NCBI GenBank assembly: GCA_030544235.1
Contig: CM060469.1
Location: 16,920,017-16,984,016, forward strand
Source: Lepturacanthus savala
Taxonomy: Eukaryota; Chordata; Actinopteri; Scombriformes; Trichiuridae
DNA length: 64,000 nt
Reading direction: 5' to 3'
A program made the translations under genes and the position numbers. Positions 49,876 to 64,000 of the stretch are shown piece by piece; within the stretch, counting starts at the first letter, position 1, and every line of letters begins with the position of its first letter. The notes below the pieces were generated by a model, which did no database searches, was not told where the DNA came from, and worked only from the letters and a program-made list of their open reading frames with translations.

Positions 49876-51537
49876 TTATATTATAAGTAATCTATTGATG
49901 ATATGTATTGATACTGTAACAGTAACATTGTGGTTTATGTAATTCTATCATAATGCAACTACTACATGCAACTACAGATACAAAAATTCTTGTTATAGAT
50001 AGTGTTATAGATGAGGTTTTCTCATGCAATACAGCTCAATACTGTTATTTAATCCCATTATATAAGTGAATGCAAAATCTGTTATGACTGCTAATATGAC
50101 TTTAGTGTGTGTGTGTGTGTGTCTGACGGCATGCTGAGAAACTCCTTCTATACTTAGCACCTGCACTAGTCATCCTGCTTGTTCCTGATTAAAATTGCGC
50201 TATATTAAAACGGTGTTTGTTGCCCGAAGCAGCAGGCGAGGTGCCGAATGCTAATTGGAGGAAGATGTCTATCAGGCGTCCTCAGTGGGCTCTAAGCCCA
50301 TAGGCCGTTTACCCAGCACCCCCCTCACTTCCAAGGTGTGTATTTTAGGCGTAGAGCCAATTGCCCATCATGTGGTCCCCCATCCTCAGCGCAGACAATT
50401 TAGTATCCCAGCACACACCAGCAAATTACCCACTCTCACACAATTTGGCATGAAATCAGAAAAAAAAAATCCCTGCTGTATCCCCGATTTGGGGCAAACC
50501 ACGCTGTGTCGAGATGAACTTTCCATATCGTTCAGCATGACTTAGGAACGCATGATACAGTTTTCCTTGATTTTTGAAGCAAATATGCAAATACAAACCA
50601 ATAAGCAGCTCCAGTGAGATCAGCCCATTTCAATAACCCTGAATAATTCATATTAAACATATAATGTAAAACATATGCTCGATGAAGTGACAGATAAGAG
50701 ATGAGAGAAGCCGCACTTCATGGAAAAATAAACACAGATGGCCTTCCCTCAACTGCTGAGAACTGATGCATCGGCTGTCAGAAGTACGGCTTCATAAAGC
50801 TGCTGTTGGATTCAATTTTTAAAAGTGACATCGCTTCAAAAGTTTCGGGCCTTGAAGGATGAACCGAGGCTGACTCATGGAGTGCCAGGAAAGTGCACTT
50901 TGATGGTTCTGAAGTGCCCGTCTCAGGAAGTTTGCGATACCTCTTTGACAAAAGAGGAACAAAATAAAAATCTCTCTCAATATTGTCACACCATATTAAC
51001 GCTCGGGGCCGAGTACACGGCTCAAGGTTAGTTTGTATGCGCACGGATGAAGAGCAGCAACACCTTGGAACTCTTCCCTCCGCTCAAGTGTTTCTTCCAA
51101 TAATCATCCTGATCCGGTTTTGTTTCCATCTAAGGCAGCGTGGTAATCTTGCAACCCTCTTAAGCACCATTTTAGCCTCTCTGCACTACACATTACACAA
51201 ACCCTTGTAGCACTTAAAGTGTAATCATGCTAAGGTTCACAAGATTCAGAATGATCAAAGACAGTGGGACAAAAAACATGTTCATGTGCTGTAACACAAT
51301 GATTAGACCTATTCAAACTTGATTATACACGGTGTGGTTAAGTGATGAATAAAGCTGTGGTGGTCGCAGATGATGTCACAGTGTGTGTTGTGTGTGGTGT
51401 TGCAATTGTAGAATGCTTAAACTCCTAGGACCTGGCATCCATATATGTATACTCCATGCATGCATGCCATGCAAGTTCAGGTCTTAGGATGTTAAACTTC
51501 TTTAAATGTAGTTGGAATCAAACTTATACATTTACAC
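49876..51537. other. Gene-free stretch with candidate regulatory block
   Basis: No exon is recognised. The block about 50150-50560 is repeat-poor with GC-balanced, CpG-containing wording (GCCGAATGCTAATTGGAGGA, GCCAATTGCCCATCATGTGG) and several ATTA/TAAT cores, and is a candidate conserved element. The open frame at 50255-50545 (+) lacks any domain or splice context. A short (GT)n run lies at 50106-50121. Confidence 0.4.
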
Positions 51538-51955
51538 CAGGGGCGTCAAACTCAATTCAATTCATGGGCCACATACAGTGTAATTTAATCTGAATGGGCC
51601 GGACCAGTAACAATAATAATAAACGTAGAAATAGCAGCACCTACAGATTTCTCCACCTCCTTTTAAGTGACGAAACACATTGTAAATATATTTATACGCA
51701 ATTAATAAAGCAAGAAGGTTGCAGGTTCACGGACTTACTTTTCTGAGCAGCGTTTGCATGTTCTCTCTGTGGGTTTTCACCAGGTTCTCCTGCCTTACAA
51801 ATCAAACCTCTAAATAATTTATCTCTTCATCCATGAAAGATGCTCACTGACTCCACATTTCTGTGGAAGAAATAGGAACTGGTCCAGTTTTTGTCACAAT
51901 TTTGTACAGTCTTCCAGTGCCCCCCCCCCCCCGGGCCACATGTTTGACACCCCTG
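51538..51955. mobile_element. hAT-type MITE with perfect 8-base target duplication
   Basis: The left end is CAGGGGCGTCAAACTC and the reversed right end CAGGGGTGTCAAACATG, inverted repeats with one mismatch over 14 bases. The element is flanked on both sides by ATTTACAC (51530-51537 and 51956-51963), the 8-base duplication expected of hAT transposition. The interior is 418 bases with no transposase frame and includes a C12 run at 51919-51932. The intact duplication and ends suggest a relatively recent insertion. Confidence 0.92.
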
Positions 51956-54576
51956 ATTTACACACTTGCACGCATTCTCACACACGCATACACATTTCCG
52001 ATTTCAGGAGAGATGAATGCAACTACAGGATGGACGTGCGAGCAAAAAAAAAAAAAACAACAGGAGACAGAGGTCAGAGCTGTTGTTTCCATCCATTTTG
52101 GTTGAAAGGACTCTTGTGGTTGGCCTGGTGTCCCCGTTGCCCCGCTTCCACCGGAGCTGAGGACAGGCGAGGTCGGAACCAGAGGCAGCAGCAACGGTCC
52201 AAAAATAGCAGTTATTACAGGCTCAATCACTGGCGGTCATTCATCAACTACAGAGATGTAGTGGGCCACCGCGAGTCCCATCTCTTACTATAATTGCAGC
52301 CTCGCGGTTGCCGTCATGTGACGATCCCGACGTTGCATCTGCAGTCAAAAGTTCATAGTTCAACTTTATTTGTCCGAGAAGAAGGTGATTCATTTTGCCT
52401 TCAAGTGCGACATAAAACAAATATGAAATCACATTAGGAAGAGGAACAGACGCAGATCGGCGAACGGCATTAAGCAGCGGAAGAGCGGGAAGAACAATAA
52501 CAATGATGAGCATCCTGCCATCCCGCTACATAAAGTATGACCATGTGGTGGAGTTATGATCAAAATACACCAACAAATCCATCCGCCGGCAGCAACATGA
52601 TCAGAAATCAACACAAACATCATCCTACAAATAAACGCCTTCAGAGCCACGATGGCGAATGGCTGTGGAGGATATGATGAATGTTTAATAAAAAGAAGAA
52701 AAAAAAAGACAAACAACCAGACAGAGGAAGTGCCTCAGCTACTCGAGGTGTATGAAACAACAGCGATTTGTATCTTTAATCATAACTTATTGTCCCATTT
52801 ATCTCACTGCGAGATAAGTGTGGCAGCATATAGGCCATTTCAGATAACAGCGAAACTCTAATACACGGGCTCTGGTCTCCAGTGACAAGTGCCCGCGTTG
52901 TTTTTATGTGCACAATAACCTAAAGCTCGTCGTTGGAGCACAAAGACCCGGGGCACAACGTTTAATAAAGCCGAGTGAAAAACAACAGTAAATTGCCTTT
53001 ACAAGCCTGTGTCATGGCGAAATTACCTGTGGAACGCACTCGAGGCTTCCGCGTCGGATCAAAGCGCATTATTGTACCTGTTTTCCCCCTTTTTTTTCCC
53101 AGTGTCGTCTGGAGCCAAATTACATGATTGCATGTCTCTTTGCGACCCCTCTGGGCAGCCAAGAGATATGGAGGGGCTGGCTTTTTACAAAGTGCTGTGG
53201 CTGCTTTTTCATCTGTCCGGCCTTCTTTACAAACATCGCTCACCTGCTTTGCCCCAGGTGGTTCGAGCAAGTGCAACACCTTCACAAAACCATTCAAAGA
53301 CGATGTGTAGTTTAAAATCTATAAGAGCTACATAGAAATTTGTAAAACGGCCACATGCTGCAACACCTTTCCCTGCTCTCTCTATGAACTGCAACACCAT
53401 TACAAGAACAAGCGTCCTCAGGGGCTGACGGTTTTATCGACTGCTATGCACAGGCCCCACTGCCTGTGACAGAAGGTCCACCAGGGGCCGGCCGCTTCCC
53501 TTATTCAATATGCCCGGTTGCGACGCTCCGAATAACACGAGCTGATCCTGGCCGAGGTCCAAGGAGGAGTAAATGGGCCGTGAAGTGGAAATCCAAAACT
53601 GCCGAGTAGAATGAGAGGGAGATGTTGAAAAGCTTTTGAGAGACTTAACCTCCGTGTCCTTCCTTGACTCGCATTAGTCAGCACCTGCGGTCGACCCCGT
53701 TGATTCCCCGCGTTGACAAAAGCATGTATTATTCATAAAAAGGAGGAGCCAGGAGTCGAGAATTCAATTATACAGCCGCTGTCTTCCCTGTCATCATCAA
53801 TCATCTGTTCCTGCTTATGTGAAGTGCTACCGCCAGGTTTTTTTTTTGGCCATTCAGTGATCACAAGGTGCAACGGTGCCACAATTATCTTAATTTATGT
53901 CACATCCCACTTTGAGGATCTATCTTCAGTGAGCTTGCGGCTCGTTGACAAGCCAGTGATTGGAAACAAACGGCTCATCACCGTACATGTTTATGCTCAT
54001 CAGCTTCATCCTCCCTTCACGATAACCTTGATTTCATCCATTGGCTCGATTTTTGTCGACAGTGCCCAAACTTTTTTTTTTTTTTTTTTTTAACTTTGTG
54101 GTTTTCATAGTTGCAGAAATTGTCTGTGGTGTAAAAATGAGATTACAGTTAAGACATCCTTCGGTGTGTTTCATTTCTCACACAAACTTTTTCTCATTTT
54201 CTCTCTGAGCTTCCCCTCCTTTGTGCTCTAACTCATCTGCAGGTTCTATCCCACCTATCTTGGAATCAGACCTGGGGGACTGTGGCCTCAAAATGCAATA
54301 TCAGGTTAGGATTCTAGAAAAAAAAAGTTTTTTTTTTTTTTTTTTAAATAAAAAGGCATATTAAAGGAATCAACATTTTCTCCTCATATCTTTTTGTTAA
54401 CTTCAACCTGCAGCCAGTTACCTCAGCTCTGCATAAAAACTGGAAACTGACATGTAAAACCACAATTTGACTTGTTCATGTGTAAAGCAAAAAGCAGATT
54501 ATATGATATAAAATAATTAATATATGTTTTTTGTAGGAGTGAACAATATGTATTTTCCAGAATGCCAAATTATTCC
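51956..54576. other. Repeat-poor gene-free stretch
   Basis: No coding exon is recognised. Compared with its flanks, 52040-54060 is GC-balanced, has more CpGs and lacks recognisable mobile elements; possible conserved blocks lie at about 52190-52620 and 52860-54060. Open frames of 60-126 codons occur on both strands but overlap each other without domain or splice evidence. Homopolymer T tracts lie at about 54071-54090 and 54330-54346. Confidence 0.4.
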
Positions 54577-54580
54577 TTAA

Positions 54581-54926
54581 AGGCCCCATATTGTACACTT
54601 TTCCTGGATTTTTATATCCATAACATTGCCCAAAATTATCTCAATATGAACCTCTTTAAGATTCTCTCTGGAGCTCTTAAAAGAACAGGCTCTTTCTTCT
54701 GATTGGCTAATTGAAAGGTCTGTGGATGGGGAGTGAGCTGTAACTGTAAAGTTGTGACATCACAACCTCATAGAACTCCTAACACCCCATTTTAAGACAG
54801 TTTCTGAATACAAGTTGTGTGTATTTCTCTGTGGAGAGTTTTGAAACATGGGGCAGTATTTATAACACCTAGTCCTTCTTATAATCAGAAAGCAGTTAAT
54901 ATCTCACTTTCAACTATATGGGACCT
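54581..54926. mobile_element. TTAA-flanked MITE (piggyBac- or Kolobok-like)
   Basis: TTAA lies at both borders (54577-54580 and 54927-54930). The left end AGGCCCCATATTGTAC and the reversed right end AGGTCCCATATAGTTG are inverted repeats with one mismatch over 11 bases. The interior holds the palindrome-like GTTGTGACATCACAAC near 54753, shared with the degraded copy at 10360-10770. No transposase frame is present. Confidence 0.8.
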
Positions 54927-54930
54927 TTAA

Positions 54931-55960
<1,030 letters not shown>

Positions 55961-58900
55961 ACACAATACCACACACAAACTCTTTTGACACAGAAACTTT
56001 AATTTCATTTTCGGTAAAAATCACATTCCGTGTTTATTTTAGAAAGGAACACATTTTTAAGTATATCTTACGATGCGTTGCTTTTTCTATCTGTTCAGGT
56101 TCTGCACAGATTAAGCCTTCTGTGTTTGCTTATTACTAAATACATCTGTGCATCATCTGCATATTATAAGATAAATAAGATATATGATGCACTAAGTTTA
56201 AGTTTATAAGACACACTATGTTTCTTATAATTTTACCAAGTGGATCCTGTATAAATTAAAAAGGAGAGGTCTAATAATTGACCCTTGTGGAACCCCTTAT
56301 AAGTCAGAAGTCATATGTAAGGATTTTTAAAAAGAAATCTTTAAATTCATATCTAATTGCATACCATCCAGTCTTCTTCACTTGCCAGAAATTCCTACAT
56401 AAGGTCAATTTATTAGTTTTTGCTGAACCTTTCGAAACAGTCTCATTTACAATGTTGTTATTAAAATGAATATTTGATTGACAGAAAAAGCTATGGATGA
56501 AACCACAGCTACTGAACCCATGTCAACTTCCATCTTTATGTCAGGTGAGCAAACGGTCTGTTGATGTGTGATTTGGTTTAAGCTCCAGAAAAAGCTAGCA
56601 AGTGGACCTTGAATTTTGTGGCAACCTCCAGTGCTGAAAAATGACTGTAGTTCATTGAATGGCCACTTAAAGCTACCTCCAAATGGCTGAATTTATAGCT
56701 CAAATAAATGTTCACAATTTGGTACAAGAACGGTTTTGGTCTCAGTAGCTAATTTCATGACAATTGTACAGGGAGGTGAATTTTGATATATCTGACCTGT
56801 TTAAATGTTATTAAGGCTTAAACTTTTGCACTTTCAGTGTGTGGTAGACCTGGCCAAAGCGAAAGAGATTTAGGTGGCAGACTCAGAATTGCCATACCAA
56901 AAGAAAAGTGTATTATTTTTTACAGGTGCCACCAAAAAGATGCACATTCCAAGAACAAAGGTGCTTACAAAAAGAAAAAAAAAACTGAAACAGTTAACTC
57001 AACTTAACAGACTCAAACTAAAGCAGACTCTGCTGCACAAATGACTTTGTCACAGACTGAAGGCAGACAATCAACTAAAGTGCACTGCTTCTCCTCCCTG
57101 CTGGGAGCTTATGACAGGAAAACACCTGGACTCCTCCACAATGCAGGGGAGATTCACTTTTCTGCAAATAAGCAGATAATAGTCATTCATTTCTCCAAGT
57201 ATCATTGTTTCAAGTTATCATTATTAGAGACTCAACCCAATCTATCCTTAAGAAATTAAGGTAAAAATCTCAAGACAATAGACATAACCAACTTAATTTA
57301 ATTGTTCATCCTCCCACTATTGGTATCACCCAATCAGCGTCTGATGATGCCTTCAAGGGTACAAAAGCAGATAGTCAAACACATTTCCTGCTTTTGACCA
57401 GGGACCATGTGGTAGGTAGAAGAAAAAAAATAATAATATAACTGATTTGAAAGAAAAGACTGATACTAACTGATAAACTAATCCAATAAACTAAACATTC
57501 ACTGTATGTGTGTTTTATCCTTGTTGCAAATAATCTAACTGAAATATAAAATACAAACTCAACCAAACCCGGGATAGGATGTGTCTGCAGTATATATTAC
57601 AAATTAAATGCTGGAAAAAATACACAAACAAAATATGAAGTATAAATGGGACAAATGGGGAGTCTCACCCACTTTGTTATACAATGACAGGTGGCTAGCT
57701 ACTACATAGTAGCTTTAACTCCTCCCCAGCTCCACAATCAAATATGGTCTTTTCTGGCTCCAAACATCCAAAATACCAAATATGAGGCAAACGGGAGTCC
57801 ACACACCAATGGCTGATGTCACACTGGTTATGTCTTTATTTCTGTAGTCTATTATTTCATCAAACTATTACCAAGGTCAAGAACTTTTACATTTTCTCTA
57901 TCTAATCTACTGCAACTCTAATAAAAACATAAGCATTAATTGAACCACAGTGAAAATGACCAATTACACACGTTTTATGCAGATGACACACAAACCATTT
58001 GGTATGTTTATAAATGACAGAGGCAGCTCATCAATGTTGATGGCTTACAATAAGCCATGTTGAAGGATAACAGCACAGAGCTCAATAAATCTAAAAGACA
58101 GCTGAATTTAATTATCAGTTAATGGTGTTGTAAAGGCCATTAGAGTTTATCTAGCTTGTTTAATGAAGAGGGAATCCACCCCAATTTGCCAATTTCCCCC
58201 TACATATCTTGTTTAGCTGCGAAGGGGTTTGGTGTGTGATGTAGCATAAAACCTCACAGACTGACAGGATGCAACAATGGGACCATATGTAGTGTCTTGT
58301 CACCAGTTGGAGTTTTCTCTGCAGGTTACCAGCAGCAGGTGACAGCACAGATTGCGGCTCATGCTGCTCTCTTCTTCTCTCTACAACCGATCTGTCACTC
58401 CACAGCGATGTGCGCCATGCGAGGCCTGGGCCGCATACAACTTTCATCTAAATTACAATAGGTGACTTGCAGGGATCATGGGGAGAGAAGAACAGGGATC
58501 AGCCATTACAGCCAGCAAATCATTTGTCAGCCTGTAACGTTTGTTGTGGGATTACACAAAAGATAATGGATACTGAATTCAATGCAGATAGGGGGCCAAT
58601 GTCTCTAAATTAGCACTCCATGTTCAATTGAATAGTCATTTTCAACCACAGATGTTACAGAACAGAAGGAAACATTAGTGGAATTTAAAATTTGCTGTCA
58701 TTTTAACAATGAAATGCTGTCAGATCTTCTACAGTGGAATAAAGTGTAATGGGCCCTATTTCGATGACACAAATGCATGGTCCTAATGCAAGCACAAGTG
58801 CAATTTTCTTGATTTTGCATAAGTAGGGTGATATCAGTTAAAATGATCCATCAGATAAAAGTGCACCATTTAAGGTTTAGGGATTCTGGCTTCTCTGGAA

Positions 58901-61683
58901 GTTATAGCCAATGACTACAAATGATTTCAGACTGTTTACATAACTGTGTTTGACAGGTAAAATGTGAATCAGTTGTGATCAGTTTATGGTTGCCATGGTG
59001 GGTGGGACAATACTTGAAAACTAGACTGCATCAGAAATGCACATGCACATAAAAACTATCCATAATATTCACCTTGATGATATTCATCAGCATCATTTAA
59101 TTTGTGGCCTAGTTTATCTTAACCCCCTATGCTAAAATGGGCAACACGGTATCAGGAAGAGGGCCTAACCCTCTGTGTCCCTCACAAACACATATGTGTA
59201 TGATATTTGGTTCAACTAAAACATGTACAGTATATTTATTGCCATGTGAAATTAGTGCAACTCAAAGTAGTGCTCTACCTTTGCTGTCTTTATGTAGCTA
59301 AGCTTGTTAGACATGACTGGGTGGTAGCTTTTGTGCAATGCTAGCTTAGCTTGTATAGGTGTGTGTTAGCATGTGTGTGTAATAGCAGCAATATGTTTGT
59401 TTAATTCATTTTAAAAGTTGTGTGGTTCTAAGCAATATGTTTTAACATTAATACTGTTGAAGAATTAGTTTTGTATTTGAATTTCCCCCTTGTCATTTGA
59501 CTGGCCCATTTTACCTGAAACAGCTCATGCAAAGATAAAAATTAGCACAGCAGACATTTCAAGATTTCTAGGGCCTAAATAATTATATTTTATCACATAA
59601 TTCCAACACAAAATTATCAGAAACAGTCATTTATCATAAATATACATGACAAAGGCATACTTGGTATTGTGTTATTGTCCCAAGCGATTTACCAAAGAGT
59701 GTCACCCTATAATCTTTCATGATCATCAACCATTAGTTGCCTAAAGTTATAACAGGTAACATTTTTAGGATAATTTCTTATCCTAAACTTAACTTAATAA
59801 CTTTCAAATTTATATATAATAACAATTGAGAGTTGCTAAATATAATGGGAATTAGAGGTAGTTGCATCTATAATTTTTGTTTTGTAAATTTCGACTTAAA
59901 CCAGATCTACTGGAAGACCCATGACACTCTTCTGCATCTCAAATATAAGGCTTTAACTGCTGTGCTCCAGTCGTTTCTCTCCTCTTATTACATACAAAAT
60001 AATAAACTACACGTTTTGTGCATCACGATCGTGCCTGTCAACACGACGTCTAATTCGCTGCTTAAGTAGCACAATGTGATGCTTTGCCGTGAATTACACA
60101 TTGACACTATAATTACAGTTACATTTGGTGCTACAACTGTCTTAGCGTACTGAAAATAGGCCTCTATGTGTATAGATCCCATAGCAACAAGCTGCTTAAT
60201 GAACCTTTTCCTTACCTTGTTCTTTTTATTCTACAAATAATGTAATGGAGTTAAAGACACTTTACCGTGTGTCATGTTACTCTGTCAGTGCTTTATTGCC
60301 TTTATCCTGACATGCTTTGATTGATTTAAACACATTACTTTTTAAGTCCCATATTGCCAGTAGAAACAAGGCTTTACACAAGCCTAATTGTGTTAGCCAC
60401 TTGTACATTCTGTTGATAATATTTTGGGCTTGTTTGGTTCATTGGCAACATAATATGGAGCTTAGCAAATGTTCAATCAGACAATCCCTTTGTTACCGCT
60501 TCGCTCTCCCATGCACAGTATTTATCCGAATGGTATTTTTGGGATATCACGTGTTAAACAGCTGATCACATCTGCTGGTCTCATCCAACCAATGGCATAG
60601 CTACACATCCTCCATATCAGCCTATCGCTTTAGAGTCACCGGCTCTCTCTCCCTGCTCCAGCATCCCACCATCTCTCCATCACCGCCTTCAGGTCATCCA
60701 CCAGTCAGGACGGAGGGGATCTATCTGCAAGGATGAGGCCCCTTTTAGCTCCAGACATCCCCATCGTCCAAGCACCAAAGACCTTCATTTCGCAATTCAA
60801 TTTTGAAATAAACATAATTTTCAATCACATCTCTTTATTGAAATAATGTTGACATGATTTTAAAAGCAAGAGAAGTCAGATATTTGTAATATTTGTTGAA
60901 TAGAAAGGTCCCAGACCAAGGACTTGAACCCGTGACCCCTGTTCCACTGTGTCGCAGGTATAATGTCTATGGTAATTCAATAGGTTAAGTGTTGCTATTT
61001 TATGTTAAGAATGGCTTCCAAAAACATGTATTGTGGCAACTTATAGAGACAGTTTTTCTCCCTTTGCTTTAATGGCCACATAATATGATAAATAATGCAG
61101 TATAACACAGAATCAATAAACTTTACAATGAGTCTTGTGTAATATATTTCCTCTGCTTTATACAGTGCACTCAAAACAATATTTCTAAAAAAATATCTAC
61201 TAAATTGTCACTTTTATTTAACAATTATTGCCATTGTTTAAAAATCTTTTCTGGGAGGCAAAGATGAGCAATGAGTGAAGTTGAGCCAGAGCTGCTCTCA
61301 GCTGCGGGCTGCAGCACTGTGTGGTGCCTGAGGTGTGGTGACATGATGTGAGCTGACAGGTGGCACCATGGGTAATATGGCTAAGACTCCCTTCATGCGG
61401 CCTGCTGGGGACTCGGCCTACCTCGCTGACCAACCAGCAGCCCACAGTCACTGCTTATTAAATTAACTCACGGCTAAAGCTAAAGGTTGCATACGCACAG
61501 TAGGTGCTTATTTTGAAATGATTTGGATTAGCAGCAAGGACAGATGTTGCATCTTTGATGACTCACTGTCACGGAGTATTGGAACTAATGAGTGGACATG
61601 GTGAAGAAAGTTCTAAAAAATATACGATGTGTTAATAATATCAAAGGAACAGTTCAAACGGGAACATATCTGGCATTGATTTC
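55961..61683. other. Gene-free stretch before the ryr3 3' end
   Basis: No coding exon is recognised. It contains the repeat copy at 57665-57850. GC-richer patches lie at about 58300-58460 and 60560-60760; the second is followed by an AATAAA and by a tRNA T-arm-like string (- strand, near 60925) and may be a retroelement remnant. A further patch at 61250-61450 is unassigned. Confidence 0.4.
57665..57850. repeat. Interspersed repeat, copy B (pair with 37.1 kb)
   Basis: It has the same order of phrases as the copy at 37030-37195: CTGGCTCCAAACATCC, ATATGAGGCAAACGGGAGTC and CCAATGGCTGATGTCACACT, followed by TTATTTCTGTAGTCTATTAT. It is diverged and non-coding. Confidence 0.55.
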
Positions 61684-62658
61684 TTTATTTTTCTCCATCA
61701 AAAGAAATGCACAGATCAGCAAAGCTACTACATACAAATGGCCATACAATAGCAATTTCACTTTTGTTCTTGTTTGAAGGTGTTCAGTAAATTCTGATGT
61801 GTCATTTATACACTTTGTACCTTGAACATTTGCAGTTATGCTGCATTCAGCAGAAAAAAATAAATCAAACCGTTGTTGTTCTCCCGTGTTCGAATGAACA
61901 AGTTCAGCCACAAACTACATATCTTGACAGATACTTGTTACTGCTCCAGGAAATCTACTGTACTTACATACAATAAAGAAAAAACAAAAGTTTTGCATAG
62001 CTTCATTGTAATGTAGATACAGTACTGTAAGGCACTTCATGAAAAAAATAGGCTTTTTTTTAAAATCCTACATAATAAACCTTTTTGCCTCTTCATTCTA
62101 AAACATCTTCGATATGCAAGGTTACAACATCTGAAAAAAAAAGAATAAAACTTCTCAAATCACATTTTGCGCACTATGTAAATCTACTGTACTCCACTTT
62201 TCTTTTGGCATTAAGTCTCAAGTTCAACATTCTCAAAATATTGAAATTGGGTTCTTGTGCATAATATGACTGACACATTGTCCATAACCCCACACAACCC
62301 AGTGTTTCTCAAAAAGACAAAAACAAAATTGTGCAATGATTCGGGGTTATGTGGAGTAAAAGGCAACACGCTGTCAAAAGAAAAAAAAAAAGAAAAATAA
62401 CGAGTCCCGAAACTAAAGAACCAAAACGTCTGGGCAAATTACAGGTTGCTGTTGTAGTCGACCCGCACTTGTACCAACGGTGAAATAAAAAGGTACATCT
62501 GGCATGGGTTTCAGGTTGTTTTAGATTAAAAAAGTAGTTTGGCCTTGTCGGATCAAAGCGTTGATGTCTGTGTGGCGTTGAGTCCAGTAGCTGTGTGTCG
62601 GACTACACACTCCAGCAGCCCACATGCTGTGGATAGAGGTAAAGAGGATGCACCGCTT
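61684..62658 (-). other. ryr3: Probable ryr3 3' UTR with poly(A) signal
   Basis: The - strand sequence after the ryr3 stop is AT-rich and free of recognised repeats. A - strand AATAAA (61684-61689 on the + strand as TTTATT) gives a plausible transcript end about 975 bases downstream of the stop. Other AATAAA matches nearer the stop are possible ends too. Confidence 0.45.
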
Positions 62659-63887
<1,229 letters not shown>

Positions 63888-64000
63888 CTTTAGAATAAAG
63901 CCAGCCCAATGAGACAAAACAATAAATGTCACACATGCCATTTTCACTTTCACATTATCCTATCAAAGAAAATCACAAAAAAAAAAACAAAAAAAACAAT
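63888..64000 (-). other. ryr3: ryr3 intron, truncated by the window edge
   Basis: Upstream of the penultimate exon the - strand shows an acceptor (TTTATTCTAAAG), followed to the edge by AT-rich intron sequence. The preceding exon, expected to end within the HNLANYL segment of the receptor, is not in the window. Confidence 0.6.

Noticed and set aside
60890..60965. tRNA-like string on the - strand (box B GGTTCAAGTCC and a box A-like ACACAGTGG)
   Set aside because: The boxes are too close together, no acceptor stem or anticodon arm can be drawn, and it is more likely a retroelement or SINE remnant than a tRNA gene.

Overview
The window is vertebrate nuclear DNA, and the repeats point to a teleost fish. 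It has GT-AG introns, AATAAA poly(A) signals, long (CA)n and (TA)n microsatellites, a Rex1/Babar-like LINE relic, Tc1/mariner and hAT elements, a tRNA-derived SINE of a type common in fish, and several interspersed families typical of ray-finned fish. No bacterial, viral or CRISPR-type system is visible. All assignments come from reading the sequence and remembered family features; no search was run.

Left part (1-20.1 kb), gene-rich. Five exons of a metallophosphatase, acp7, run leftwards from 8505 to 3362 and continue beyond the left edge. Head-to-head with it is katnbl1 (katanin p80 B-like 1), complete in nine coding exons between 10914 and 14030 and encoding 310 residues. Next comes a small two-exon gene (15050-17084, + strand) for a secreted fibrinogen-domain protein whose last four residues are KDEL. 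It converges on chrm5 (muscarinic acetylcholine receptor M5), whose coding region is a single exon (20039-18459, - strand).

Middle part (20.1-61.7 kb), about 41 kb with no recognisable protein-coding exon. It holds a GC-rich candidate first exon and promoter for chrm5 near 30.2-30.96 kb, a Tc1 relic, a LINE relic interrupted by a small hAT-type element, microsatellites, many short transposon-derived repeats, and several repeat-poor blocks that may be regulatory. Aven, which lies between or overlaps these genes in mammals, was not found.

Right end (61.7-64 kb): the last two coding exons and probable 3' UTR of a ryanodine receptor, best matched to ryr3, on the - strand. KATNBL1, CHRM5 and RYR3 are neighbours on human 15q14, so the window is a conserved syntenic block, with acp7 and the fibrinogen-domain gene as additions relative to human. 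The genes share no pathway: M5 signals through Gq, which releases calcium via IP3 receptors, while RyR3 is a separate intracellular calcium-release channel. Their closeness reflects ancestry, not an operon.
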